Shown: one piece after another, positions 6,105 to 13,046 of the stretch
How the letters are laid out: each line of letters starts with the position of its first letter
Numbering within the stretch: position 1 is the first letter of the stretch
From: an uncultured Phocaeicola sp.
Lineage (GTDB): Bacteria; Bacteroidota; Bacteroidia; Bacteroidales; Bacteroidaceae
Assembly (NCBI GenBank): GCA_948566455.1
Contig: CAOYQO010000043.1
Coordinates: forward strand, 1 to 13,690
Length of the DNA: 13,690 nucleotides
Reading direction: 5' to 3'
Program-made: the position numbers and the translations under genes
Notes under the pieces: generated by a model
What the model was told of the DNA's origin: nothing
What the model saw: the letters and a program-made list of their open reading frames with translations, nothing else
Database searches by the model: none

Positions 6105-6386
6105 ATGAATACAAATTTGCTGATTATCTACATTCGCAATTCTCGCGATATTTACGCGCTTACTGAATGGCTGCAAAATGCACTTTTGAAAAAAGTAAAC
6201 CGCGGCTTAACTCCTTCCGTTGAATATCTTGCAAACTGTTCCACTATGAAAAAGATCGTCCGGATGGCGGCTAAAATGCTTTCCGATCAGGATCATAAGA
6301 CCGCAACCAAGCAAGAAAAAGAACAAGCGGCAAGAGAACACGCGGCCTATATTATCGGATGCGTGGAATATCTTTCTAAATTCTAA
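6105..6386 (+). CDS. Hypothetical small helical protein, 93 aa
   Basis: Not recognised. Predicted mostly helical: LLIIYIRNSRDIYALTEWL at the N-terminus, an MKKIVRMAAKML helix, then a Lys/Gln/Glu-rich stretch and a final helix (YIIGCVEYLSKF). There is no signal peptide. The ATG is preceded by the TTTAAA leader motif at 9 nt, and that leader can be covered by the stem-loop B arm, so its translation may be switched. A hairpin follows the stop. Confidence 0.65.
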   Translation: MNTNLLIIYIRNSRDIYALTEWLQNALLKKVNRGLTPSVEYLANCSTMKKIVRMAAKMLSDQDHKTATKQEKEQAAREHAAYIIGCVEYLSKF

Positions 6387-6400
6387 TAATAACTATTTTT

Positions 6401-6421
6401 CCGGGGCTGTCATGGCTCCGG
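6401..6421 (+). promoter_or_regulatory. Intergenic GC hairpin
   Basis: CCGGGG (6401-6406) pairs with CTCCGG (6415-6420) including one G-U pair. It lies between two genes and, like the other hairpins of this block, precedes a pyrimidine-rich stretch and a TTTAAA leader. An ATG inside it (6412) would extend the next gene but is not favoured. Confidence 0.4.
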
Positions 6422-6465
6422 GTTACTTCTTACTTTTCATTATTCACCCTTTAAAACTTTGTATT

Positions 6466-7359
6466 ATGACTACTACAAATAGACTTTGTTACACAGTATC
6501 AAAAAGATATATTCAAGCCGGGACAACCTTTGAAATCAATGTTAAAATATTACTGGCTGATGATTGCAAAAATAATATATGCGATTGGAGTATAACGGCG
6601 GATATTTACGAACAACGCAAAAACGGGCGTTTCGTTTGGTGTGCTGGTGGTTGCTGTCATGAAGAAATACTAAAGCGTTTCCCACAGTTTAAAATGTTCG
6701 TTGAACTTCATTTGTCTAATCATTACGGCGCGCCAATGTACCCAGTTGAAAACGGGTTTTATCATATTACGAACAGCAGCAAAGAAACTGCAATTAACTA
6801 TTTGCGTATTACGGAAACGGAATATAATTTACTTTATCAGGCAGAAGATAAACAATACTTTAAATACCTTCTTTATACGCTCGGTATCGTTGAACGCTGG
6901 AAAAGAGAATCTAACGAGGCTTTAAAAAAGCTGGAAGAGTTAACCGGGCAAACATGGGAAAACCCATATAAGCCGGAAAATGAACGTTTTACTTTGAAAT
7001 TAACGGATGAAGAACGTACAACTATAACTAACAGAATAAACGATGGTTATTATCGTCCTGAAGCTGTACAAGCGCGAAAAGACGAAGAAAAGCGCAAAGC
7101 ATACGAGAAAAAACGCGCTGAAATAATTAACGATTGCAAAAAGAAACAACAAAAGGCCGAAAATGAAAAGCGGGTTATGTTGGCCGTTCTTGATGCCGGG
7201 TTATCAGTTAATAATGTGATATATTACGATCATAGTAACGAGCTTGTTTTTAATTGGAAAGACTACGAAACAAAAGTAACGGAGAACGATTTTAATAAAT
7301 TCGTTTCCAGTGTTAACCGTTCTTTGTTGCCTGCTGGCATAACTTTTAAAATGAAATAG
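6466..7359 (+). CDS. Hypothetical protein with Cys-rich N-terminal region and coiled coil, 297 aa
   Basis: Not recognised. The start at 6466 is chosen because it has the TTTAAA leader (6450-6455) 10 nt upstream; the upstream ATG at 6412 lies in a hairpin and gives an implausible start. The N-terminal third is beta-like with FVWCAGGCCHEEIL (about residues 60-75), a Cys/His cluster that could bind metal. The middle has helices around YFKYLLYTLGIVERW. Roughly residues 200-245 are very rich in Lys/Glu and read as a coiled coil. The C-terminus (VIYYDHSNELVFNW) is beta-like again. Length and position in an early region suggest a phage accessory or regulatory protein, without a known function. Confidence 0.72.
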   Translation: MTTTNRLCYTVSKRYIQAGTTFEINVKILLADDCKNNICDWSITADIYEQRKNGRFVWCAGGCCHEEILKRFPQFKMFVELHLSNHYGAPMYPVENGFYHITNSSKETAINYLRITETEYNLLYQAEDKQYFKYLLYTLGIVERWKRESNEALKKLEELTGQTWENPYKPENERFTLKLTDEERTTITNRINDGYYRPEAVQARKDEEKRKAYEKKRAEIINDCKKKQQKAENEKRVMLAVLDAGLSVNNVIYYDHSNELVFNWKDYETKVTENDFNKFVSSVNRSLLPAGITFKMK

Positions 7360-7363
7360 CCTT

Positions 7364-7555
7364 ATGAAAGTACGTAGAATAACAAAAGAAGAAGGAAAAC
7401 GGGTGAATATATCCCGTTTCCCGAACTTTCATAAATCCGGCAGTATTAGAGGAATGAAAAAACAGTATTACGGCGTTGCCGCGCTGCTGGTGCGTTGTGG
7501 AAGCTATATATATAACGTAACATCAGAACCAAACATTTATTATAATGCTAAATAG
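7364..7555 (+). CDS. Small basic hypothetical protein, 63 aa
   Basis: Not recognised. It starts 4 nt after the preceding stop. The N-terminus is strongly basic (KVRRITKEEGKRVNISRF), the centre hydrophobic (YGVAALLVRCGSYIYNV). The hydrophobic part is too short and polar to be a sure membrane segment. Close packing with its neighbours is the main support. Confidence 0.5.
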   Translation: MKVRRITKEEGKRVNISRFPNFHKSGSIRGMKKQYYGVAALLVRCGSYIYNVTSEPNIYYNAK

Positions 7556-7562
7556 TTAGAAT

Positions 7563-7673
7563 ATGTTTTGTTTAATGCTGCTTTTATTCGGTGCCGTGGT
7601 GTTCATCTCCGGCACCGATCCCAAGAAATTAAAAGACTTCATAAATAAAAATGATCAATCAGACAAATTTTAA
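7563..7673 (+). CDS. Small membrane protein, 36 aa
   Basis: Begins ATG TTT TGT TTA ATG and gives a 17-residue hydrophobic segment (MFCLMLLLFGAVVFISG) followed by a charged tail (DPKKLKDFINKNDQSDKF), a typical one-pass small membrane protein. It starts 7 nt after the previous stop and ends 4 nt before the ATG at 7678. A perfect 8-bp hairpin (CGGTGCCG 7589-7596 with CGGCACCG 7610-7617) lies inside the coding frame, so the region could instead be an intergenic hairpin like the others nearby. Confidence 0.42.
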   Translation: MFCLMLLLFGAVVFISGTDPKKLKDFINKNDQSDKF

Positions 7674-7677
7674 ATTT

Positions 7678-7842
7678 ATGGAGAAAAAGATATTATATCA
7701 TATTGGATTATACGGATTTAGAAAACTTATAGTTTATGTAATAAAGGATAACGGGGATAATACATCTATTGTTAGCCTTAACAAAGACGGTTCATTTCCT
7801 AAACACGTTTGGAAATGTAATTTGCATAACATAAACGAATAA
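7678..7842 (+). CDS. Hypothetical small protein, 54 aa
   Basis: Not recognised. The frame also has an ATG at 7651, but that lies inside the preceding small gene; 7678 is preferred, with TTTAAATTT directly before it. The product is a short beta-rich soluble protein (LYHIGLYGFRKLIVYVIKDNG, TSIVSLNKDG) with a C-terminal WKCNLHN. Supported by spacing and coding-like content only. Confidence 0.45.
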   Translation: MEKKILYHIGLYGFRKLIVYVIKDNGDNTSIVSLNKDGSFPKHVWKCNLHNINE

Positions 7843-7859
7843 TACAAATATTCCACCGC

Positions 7860-7877
7860 GCCGGACGGTTTTCCGGC
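7860..7877 (+). promoter_or_regulatory. Intergenic GC hairpin
   Basis: GCCGGA (7860-7865) pairs with TCCGGC (7872-7877) around a 6-nt loop. It sits between two small genes and 6 nt before the TTTAAA leader of the next gene, the same layout as the hairpins near 5973 and 6401. No T-run follows. Confidence 0.45.
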
Positions 7878-7898
7878 ATTCCTTTAAACTTTTATATT

Positions 7899-8057
7899 AT
7901 GACTACTTATATAATAGAATCCCCAAACGGAGAAACGCACAAATTAGAAGTATTCCGTACCGCAACCGGATTTAGTGTTTATGTTGATGGCTCAAATATA
8001 TGTGAGAGTATAACGGAGGAAGATTTTTTGCAAGAGCTTGAAAACCCTACTTTCTAA
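7899..8057 (+). CDS. Hypothetical small protein, 52 aa
   Basis: Not recognised. Begins MTTYIIESPNGETHKLEVF and ends ELENPTF, an acidic, beta-rich small protein (GFSVYVDGSNICESI). The ATG has TTTAAA (7883-7888) 10 nt upstream, matching three other genes here, which makes it more credible than its length alone would. Confidence 0.55.
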   Translation: MTTYIIESPNGETHKLEVFRTATGFSVYVDGSNICESITEEDFLQELENPTF

Positions 8058-8058
8058 C

Positions 8059-8199
8059 ATGGTGGGCGTAATTATTTGGCTAATAGTAGTTTTATTAATC
8101 TGCTTTAGCGTGTTTGGCGGTCTTTGGCTGCTTCCTATTTACTTGCTTTTTTGCCTTGCTTTAGGCTTTTACTTTGGTGTAAAATATCTAACTATTTAA
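8059..8199 (+). CDS. Small two-helix membrane protein, 46 aa
   Basis: Starts 1 nt after the preceding stop and ends 4 nt before the clamp-like gene. Almost wholly hydrophobic (VGVIIWLIVVLLICFSVFGGL, then PIYLLFCLALGFYFGV), giving two predicted membrane segments with a short Gly-Pro turn. Function is unknown; small hydrophobic phage proteins can be holin-like or superinfection-related, but nothing distinguishes these here. Confidence 0.5.
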   Translation: MVGVIIWLIVVLLICFSVFGGLWLLPIYLLFCLALGFYFGVKYLTI

Positions 8200-8203
8200 T
8201 GTT

Positions 8204-10063
8204 ATGAATGAAAAAGAATTTAACGGCCTCATTTTGGCCGAATTGGTTAAAATAGCAAACGACGTTTTTACAAATGAAATAGAAATAGCTCCCGGTACCT
8301 ATACCGCCGCGGAGCTTGCAAAACTGAAAGATGCCAACGGGAACGAGATAAATATAAAATATCTTTGCGTTGATGCCAAACTAAATATAACGGATTTTAG
8401 GACTGTACAAATAAACAGCTTTAAATGTTCCTTTCCAGTGGATCAGGTTTTTAATCTTGTTTGGCAATTTGAAAAGCTGATAGGCACCAAACAAGCCAAT
8501 AAAACAAGGTTTACCAAAATAGAAGAGCGTGAAAATATTGTTTGCTCCTTTGATATGTGGATTACAAAGGAACATCTAAATATCACTAAATTAGTAACAA
8601 AAGATTCTCTAAGACCAGCATTTAATTATATTTATCTTGATCCTTACAAATCGGCTTTAGTTGCTTCTGACGGGCGTACATTAAAAGAATATCCCGTAAT
8701 TATTGAAACATCCGGGCTTTTGCCTGACGGTCTGAAATTATTTATCAATCCCAAACATTTAAAAGAAATGGTTGGCCGGTGCTCTGTTTGTGTTTGCAGT
8801 CAGGAAGGCGGCAATATTACAGAAATAACCAACGATAAGAAACAAACCTTTATTTGTGATTTTGCCGGATATTTCCCTAATTACCGGCTTGTATATCCCA
8901 ATCTTTCAAAAGACGGATTTATAAAGATTCAGAAAAGCGAATTAAAAGCGGTTGCCGGTTTTGTAAAAGAAATAGCCAAACGGAACAAAAAAAGCGGTTT
9001 CTCACTCCGTACTATTGCCAGAGAGAACAAAGTTTATTTATCTTATAATGACGCAGACAGTAACGGACACAAAGAACTTTGTGTAACATTGGAAAAAGCC
9101 GCTTTAATTGATATAAAGTTAGGTTTCTTTGCATCAAACGTTATCCCTTTGCTTTCCGGCTGGACTGGTGGCGTATGGCTGGTGGCACCTGATCGGGCGG
9201 CGGTCTTCGATGATAAGGCGGCGCGTATCGGTGTGGTTATGCCTGCCTTTATAAATGATTCTATTTGCCCGAACTTAAAATGTAATATAAAGGCTTTGGA
9301 TCGTGCCAAAGTTCCTACTATCCCAGAAAAAGAATCGGTAAGAGAGCCGGAGAAACATTTACCGGCCTTATATGTGGATGTACAAACAAAAACACCGGCT
9401 TTTGTCTTTGCTTTGGTAGCTCTGATAGATTTTATTTCCCGTTGGTTTTATCAGGATCAAATAAACAAAGCATTACAGAGGCTAACAATGCTAACCGAAC
9501 TATCCGGCATTTCTTTGTCTGAACTATTAACCGAACCAGTAAACGAAGAAACAAACGCGAACGAACCCGAACCAATAACAGAGAATGAACCAGTACGCGC
9601 ATACACACCCGAACTATTGTATATTGATCAGCCTTTGGTTTTCCCGGTGCCTATCTTCATACATAAACATGAACGAACTATCAGCCCAACCGTTGTGCCC
9701 GAACTATTGAATCGTCAATGTATAACATTGCTGTTTGTTTCCATGATGTTGCCCGAACTATTACGGCGATATGTTTGGGGAGCAATCCGACCAAAGGCAA
9801 ATGCAGATGAACTATTTTGGGGCGATTTCAGACGTTTTCACACCAAAGGTAATCATCGAATCAGAGACGGAACAAAAGAGGCAAACAAGCCTAAATTACA
9901 GCCATTTCAAACGAATTATTACATACATCAAGAATCATTATGGAAAAGAATAAACAAGCCAAAAGAAGTTATCGCCGAAACAAACCGGTTACGAAAAGTA
10001 AGGTCTATGCTATTAGACTGGATATTGATTTGGTTGATTTTGTCAGAGAGCAACCGAACATGA
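8204..10063 (+). CDS. DNA sliding-clamp-like protein (Pol III beta type) with N- and C-terminal extensions
   Basis: 619 residues as an open frame. Residues about 115-350 resemble a bacterial beta clamp: RPAFNYIYLDPYKSALVASDGRTL (136-159, the R.a...v.......vAtDg.rL pattern), GYFPNYRLVYP (222-232), and a closing VVMPAF. Clamps tether DNA polymerase; phage-coded versions can redirect host replication or repair. The first ~110 residues form an extra domain I do not recognise. After ~360 come a hydrophobic helix (400-416), a Glu/Pro/Asn linker (about 443-466) and a region with a GAACTATT DNA repeat read as ELL. The last 40 codons overlap, out of frame, the real ribbon-helix-helix gene at 9940, so the true end is probably earlier or in another frame (see the frame at 9771-9953). 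A frame shift near 9745-9770 is plausible. Confidence 0.6.
   Translation: MNEKEFNGLILAELVKIANDVFTNEIEIAPGTYTAAELAKLKDANGNEINIKYLCVDAKLNITDFRTVQINSFKCSFPVDQVFNLVWQFEKLIGTKQANKTRFTKIEERENIVCSFDMWITKEHLNITKLVTKDSLRPAFNYIYLDPYKSALVASDGRTLKEYPVIIETSGLLPDGLKLFINPKHLKEMVGRCSVCVCSQEGGNITEITNDKKQTFICDFAGYFPNYRLVYPNLSKDGFIKIQKSELKAVAGFVKEIAKRNKKSGFSLRTIARENKVYLSYNDADSNGHKELCVTLEKAALIDIKLGFFASNVIPLLSGWTGGVWLVAPDRAAVFDDKAARIGVVMPAFINDSICPNLKCNIKALDRAKVPTIPEKESVREPEKHLPALYVDVQTKTPAFVFALVALIDFISRWFYQDQINKALQRLTMLTELSGISLSELLTEPVNEETNANEPEPITENEPVRAYTPELLYIDQPLVFPVPIFIHKHERTISPTVVPELLNRQCITLLFVSMMLPELLRRYVWGAIRPKANADELFWGDFRRFHTKGNHRIRDGTKEANKPKLQPFQTNYYIHQESLWKRINKPKEVIAETNRLRKVRSMLLDWILIWLILSESNRT
9497..9816 (+). 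repeat. GAACTAT(T) direct repeats in the clamp gene's 3' part
   Basis: GAACTAT occurs at 9497, 9521, 9611, 9675, 9701, 9755 and 9809, all in the same orientation. Three copies extend to CCCGAACTATT (9608-9618, 9698-9708, 9752-9762). Intervals include 90, 90, 54 and 54 bp, and six of seven copies are in the clamp frame, read as Glu-Leu-Leu/Ser/Phe. They may be protein-binding iterons or traces of small duplications. Confidence 0.6.
9749..9777 (+). promoter_or_regulatory. Possible internal promoter for the downstream operon
   Basis: TATGTTTG (9770-9777) matches the -7 consensus, with TTG at 9749-9751 as a weak -33 element 18 nt upstream. It would serve the genes from 9940 on. The match could be chance in AT-rich DNA. 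Confidence 0.25.
9771..9953 (+). CDS. Alternative-frame ORF or true C-terminus of the clamp protein
   Basis: 60 codons in the frame +1 to the clamp: a hydrophilic, natural-looking sequence (NYFGAISDVFTPKVIIESETE, ending KRIITYIKNHYGKE) whose stop overlaps the next ATG by 14 nt, as expected of an operon. Upstream of about 9745 this frame is closed by several stops. It may be a separate small gene, or the real end of the clamp protein after a frameshift. The clamp frame over the same bases reads less convincingly. Confidence 0.35.
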   Translation: MFGEQSDQRQMQMNYFGAISDVFTPKVIIESETEQKRQTSLNYSHFKRIITYIKNHYGKE

Positions 10064-10122
10064 GTAAATTTATTAATGAACTGATCCGAAAGGAGAAGGA
10101 AAATACCCAAAAGTATGAATGA
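9940..10122 (+). CDS. Ribbon-helix-helix-like small DNA-binding protein
   Basis: 60 residues. A very basic N-terminal arm (KNKQAKRSYRRNKPVTKSK) is followed by a strand VYAIRLD (22-28) and two helices (IDLVDFVREQ and MSKFINELIRKEKE), the layout of MetJ/Arc-type repressors and plasmid ParG/CopG-like proteins, which bind operators as dimers and often partner a ParA-type ATPase. A Mrp/ParA-type ATPase lies three genes on, so it could be its centromere-binding partner or an autoregulator. Its end overlaps the next gene by 8 nt. Confidence 0.6.
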   Translation: MEKNKQAKRSYRRNKPVTKSKVYAIRLDIDLVDFVREQPNMSKFINELIRKEKENTQKYE

Positions 10123-10624
10123 AAAATCAAAAGCTTTTGAACTGATAGAATTTGTTTGGAACAATGAAAAGACTGATTCTTATTTACGAGTCAACATAGC
10201 CATGTATGAAGCAGTAAAGTTGGCTATAATATCTCAAATGAAATTCAATAAAGAGGATTTTCAGAATATATTTTCAAAATTCAGCGGTGGTTACTGGTTT
10301 GGAGTCAACGCCAACGGTAAGGGCTATGGTGAAAATTTCTATCGGAAAGCTGTTACTTCGGGAAATATTTCAGCCTGCCAAAGCTATGAAGCATTCTGCA
10401 ATATTAAACCCTTCATAGACTCCAAAGGCAGAAGGTTATGCAAAGGGGCAATGTACCGGGATAATGAGAAACGTTATAGGGTGACGGGATTTGATTTCAG
10501 CACTAAAAAAGTTTATTTAGTAGGTTATGCCATAAGTGATTGGGAAGAAAAAGGCAAAAAGACTCTTTTCAACTTTACCAACAACGAATGGAACGAATTT
10601 AGAAAACAAATAAAGCAATTTTAG
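10115..10624 (+). CDS. Hypothetical protein, 169 aa
   Basis: Not recognised. It overlaps the preceding gene by 8 nt, so it is probably coupled to it. The N-terminal half is helical (AFELIEFVWNNE, MYEAVKLAIISQM) followed by an aromatic Gly-rich loop (FSGGYWFGVNANGKGYGENFY). The C-terminal half is beta-rich (KRYRVTGFDFSTKKVYLVGY). It is soluble with no signal peptide, and no catalytic motif is evident. Confidence 0.7.
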   Translation: MNEKSKAFELIEFVWNNEKTDSYLRVNIAMYEAVKLAIISQMKFNKEDFQNIFSKFSGGYWFGVNANGKGYGENFYRKAVTSGNISACQSYEAFCNIKPFIDSKGRRLCKGAMYRDNEKRYRVTGFDFSTKKVYLVGYAISDWEEKGKKTLFNFTNNEWNEFRKQIKQF

Positions 10625-10631
10625 CATAATT

Positions 10632-10889
10632 ATGAATCAAAAAGCAAAAGATTATATCAGACGTAACACTTTGGATTTGGAAAGTGACAACCGGATGGAT
10701 TCTACCGGCTATGTGCAATATGCCATATCAGAAGCAAAAGCCTATGCAGCAATAGCGATAGCCGAAGAAGGAATGAGACAAAAAGCCATTGAAGCATTCA
10801 AATTTGCCGTTGATGGTTATTTTATAATTGGCGGTACCGATTATTCAGCCAGTAGATTAAATGAATTTATTAAAAAACTTGACTCTTAA
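10632..10889 (+). CDS. Hypothetical small helical protein, 85 aa
   Basis: Not recognised. It starts 7 nt after the preceding stop. Predicted helices dominate: an Ala-rich one (YAISEAKAYAAIAIAEEGM), then KAIEAFKFAVDGYFII. The Ala-rich repeat pattern resembles a helical-hairpin (TPR-like) fold, which would suit a protein-protein adaptor. It lies 28 nt upstream of the ATPase gene in the same operon. Confidence 0.62.
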   Translation: MNQKAKDYIRRNTLDLESDNRMDSTGYVQYAISEAKAYAAIAIAEEGMRQKAIEAFKFAVDGYFIIGGTDYSASRLNEFIKKLDS

Positions 10890-10917
10890 TATTTATTGAA
10901 CCAAATATTTAATTGAT

Positions 10918-12174
10918 ATGAAAGCTATTATAATATATTCAGGCAAAGGCGGCGTAGGCAAAACCACAACAACCGCAAATATAGCAAGATTACTTGCAAA
11001 ACAAGGGAATAAGGTGTTTATCATTGATGCAGATATAAATACCCCGTCAATGAACACCGAATTTGAAGGCGATCATCCGCATGAAATGATTTGGGTACAC
11101 TCTTCTGGAAATATGTTTTCCAAGTTTATTTACTTGGAAAAATCAATGGTAAGGCAATATCTTGAACTGGCTAAAAAGAAAATACACTCTATCAACCCGG
11201 ATTATGTTCTTATTGACACGCCTCCAAGTGTTACAAACGTGCATATAGAACTTCTTAGTAGGGTAAAAGTAAGTTATGTGCTGTTTGTCACCCAACCCAC
11301 GAAATTAAGCAACCAAGATGTATTGCGTACAATGGACTTCTTTCATGAAAGATGTGGGAAGGTTAATTGTGGTATTGTGGAGAATATGTGCTATGGTACA
11401 GAACATAATGAATACCCGATAAGACTTGTTGCACAAATACCCATGCAGGACAACATGAATACCGAAAACCTGCTAACCAATGCCTATAATGAGTTTCAAA
11501 AGATAGTTGATGAAATCGTACAGAGTGATATTGTTGTTCTTGAAGAATATTCCACCGAAAACGGATATGATGAAAACTTTGATGTTACGGATATACACAT
11601 TACCGGCTCACGAAAACATTACTTTACTCATGAACTTAAATATGATAATGGTGTAGAAAAAACTCTTACTCTACCTGCTATGAAATTTCTGTCTGTAAGA
11701 ACATGGGATAAAATAAGAGATTATATCCGGTTCCATGATGATTTGGGACATCTTTGGGACGAGAGAATGAGAAGATGTGATACAGAAAGGGTGGGCAGAG
11801 TAGTAAATCATTTCCAAAATGACGATAACGCCTATTTTATGGTTATAAATGCGCCAAACACGGAAGTTCATCTCATTACTGGAGAAATCGGAATCTGTTC
11901 TTTATTGACTGGGCAGAGAGGGCATTTTGAACTACCAAGAGTCAGTTATCAAACGAGTAAAGGAAACGTGGTGCTGTTCCCTGATGAAATCATGCCAGTA
12001 GATATAAACTTGCTACAACAAGAAATAAACGAAGGCTATATAATGTTAAGTGACGGGAGATACTTACCACCGAAAGAAGCGGTACAACAATGTTACAACG
12101 CTTTCGGCATAAGGGTTGGCTTAGGTGATAATTGGGAAGATATTTATGATGGTTGGAATAAAGAAATGAAATAA
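10918..12174 (+). CDS. Mrp/ParA-family P-loop ATPase with unknown C-terminal half
   Basis: 418 residues. The N-terminal ~200 residues are a deviant Walker ATPase: SGKGGVGKTT (8-17), IIDADINTPSMN (35-46, the DxD motif), LIDTPPSV (98-105), and GIVENMCYG (152-160), which resembles the GVVENM stretch of Mrp/NBP35 proteins more than ParA. Members of this superfamily partition DNA, position complexes or carry Fe-S clusters; the CxxC pair of Mrp Fe-S carriers is not visible. Residues about 205-418 form a second part I do not recognise, strand-rich with many aromatics (DWEDIYDGW-like end). The stop is 2 nt before the recombinase ATG, so the two are coupled. Segregation of the element is the first guess; control of recombination is the alternative. 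Confidence 0.78.
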   Translation: MKAIIIYSGKGGVGKTTTTANIARLLAKQGNKVFIIDADINTPSMNTEFEGDHPHEMIWVHSSGNMFSKFIYLEKSMVRQYLELAKKKIHSINPDYVLIDTPPSVTNVHIELLSRVKVSYVLFVTQPTKLSNQDVLRTMDFFHERCGKVNCGIVENMCYGTEHNEYPIRLVAQIPMQDNMNTENLLTNAYNEFQKIVDEIVQSDIVVLEEYSTENGYDENFDVTDIHITGSRKHYFTHELKYDNGVEKTLTLPAMKFLSVRTWDKIRDYIRFHDDLGHLWDERMRRCDTERVGRVVNHFQNDDNAYFMVINAPNTEVHLITGEIGICSLLTGQRGHFELPRVSYQTSKGNVVLFPDEIMPVDINLLQQEINEGYIMLSDGRYLPPKEAVQQCYNAFGIRVGLGDNWEDIYDGWNKEMK

Positions 12175-12176
12175 AA

Positions 12177-12995
12177 ATGAAAGACTTACGTATAGCATTC
12201 TTGGCAAAATACCCCAAATATGAAATTATACTCAACATGTATAGTCGGGCAAATGATTGCCCGGCAACATGGGAGAATCTTTCAAAAGTCCGATTGCAGA
12301 CTTTTGTTGATTATATGGAAGAACGGCTGGCACCAAACTCTGTTCGCCAATATGCCGCCAAATTAAAAGCTGTATTGAACTTGTATAATGAAGAGGTTGA
12401 GCTACCTAAAGACTATAATAAAATCCTTTCAGTAAAAAATGTGAGAAGCACTAATGTTTGGCTTACTGATGAAGAACTTGAACGAATTATCACCTATGCT
12501 CCCAAGAATACCAACGAACAATTGGTACGCACACAATTTTTAATAGGCGCCTTTACCGGTTGCCGTCATAGTGACTATACACGGTTGAACAACCGTAATA
12601 TAGTGGGTGGAATGATCTCTTATGTCAGCCTAAAAACTAAAACTCATGCCACGGTGCCATTGAAGCCAATCGTGAAAGAGCTACTAACAAATTTACCTAA
12701 AGAAGAAGTTAGTGATCCGACATTCAACAATAATATCCGTAATATTTGCCGGAAAGCCGGAATCACAGAGGCGGTTAAAGTATTCAAGGCCGGAAAGGAA
12801 GTGGAAGGTGAAAAATGGGAATTTGTTTCAAGCCACACGGCACGCCGGAGTTTTGCAACCAATTTGTATTTACGCGGTGCCGATTTATACTCAATAAGCC
12901 AAATGATGGGACATGCAAGCGTGGAAATGACTCAAAATTATCTTTGCTGTGGTCTCCGTGAACAATCGGCACAAGTTATGGAGTATTTTAAATGA
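12177..12995 (+). CDS. Tyrosine recombinase with full catalytic set
   Basis: 272 residues, complete and short. Residues about 30-90 form a SAM-like core-binding domain. The catalytic domain shows Arg130 (TGCRHSDY), Lys155 (LKTKTH), His220-x2-Arg223 (SSHTARRSF), His246 (MMGHASVEM) and Tyr255 (TQNYL), so R-K-H-R-H-Y are all present. It lacks the arm-binding N-terminal domain of many phage integrases, which suits a XerC/D-like resolvase or a simple integrase. Coupled to the ATPase 2 nt upstream, it may resolve multimers or excise the element. A terminator follows directly. Confidence 0.85.
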   Translation: MKDLRIAFLAKYPKYEIILNMYSRANDCPATWENLSKVRLQTFVDYMEERLAPNSVRQYAAKLKAVLNLYNEEVELPKDYNKILSVKNVRSTNVWLTDEELERIITYAPKNTNEQLVRTQFLIGAFTGCRHSDYTRLNNRNIVGGMISYVSLKTKTHATVPLKPIVKELLTNLPKEEVSDPTFNNNIRNICRKAGITEAVKVFKAGKEVEGEKWEFVSSHTARRSFATNLYLRGADLYSISQMMGHASVEMTQNYLCCGLREQSAQVMEYFK

Positions 12996-12998
12996 AAC

Positions 12999-13039
12999 AA
13001 GCCACGCTAAATATCGGTAGAACTATTTTAGCGTGGCTT
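12999..13039. terminator. Bidirectional terminator between converging recombinase genes
   Basis: A perfect 13-bp stem, 12999-13011 with 13027-13039, with a 15-nt loop. It lies 4 nt past the plus-strand recombinase stop and 8 nt past the minus-strand one, with T-rich flanks both ways. The stem is GC-rich in its centre, as expected of a factor-independent terminator. Confidence 0.75.
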
Positions 13040-13046
13040 TCTTATA

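Noticed and set aside
6412..6465. N-terminal extension of the 297-aa protein from an ATG at 6412, giving a hydrophobic, signal-like start.
   Set aside because: The extension covers a hairpin and the TTTAAA leader; the ATG at 6466 fits the leader spacing of neighbouring genes.
9940..10624. Toxin-antitoxin pair (ribbon-helix-helix antitoxin followed by the 169-aa protein).
   Set aside because: The gene order fits, but the 169-aa protein shows no toxin motif I recognise and is larger than most such toxins; left as unknown.
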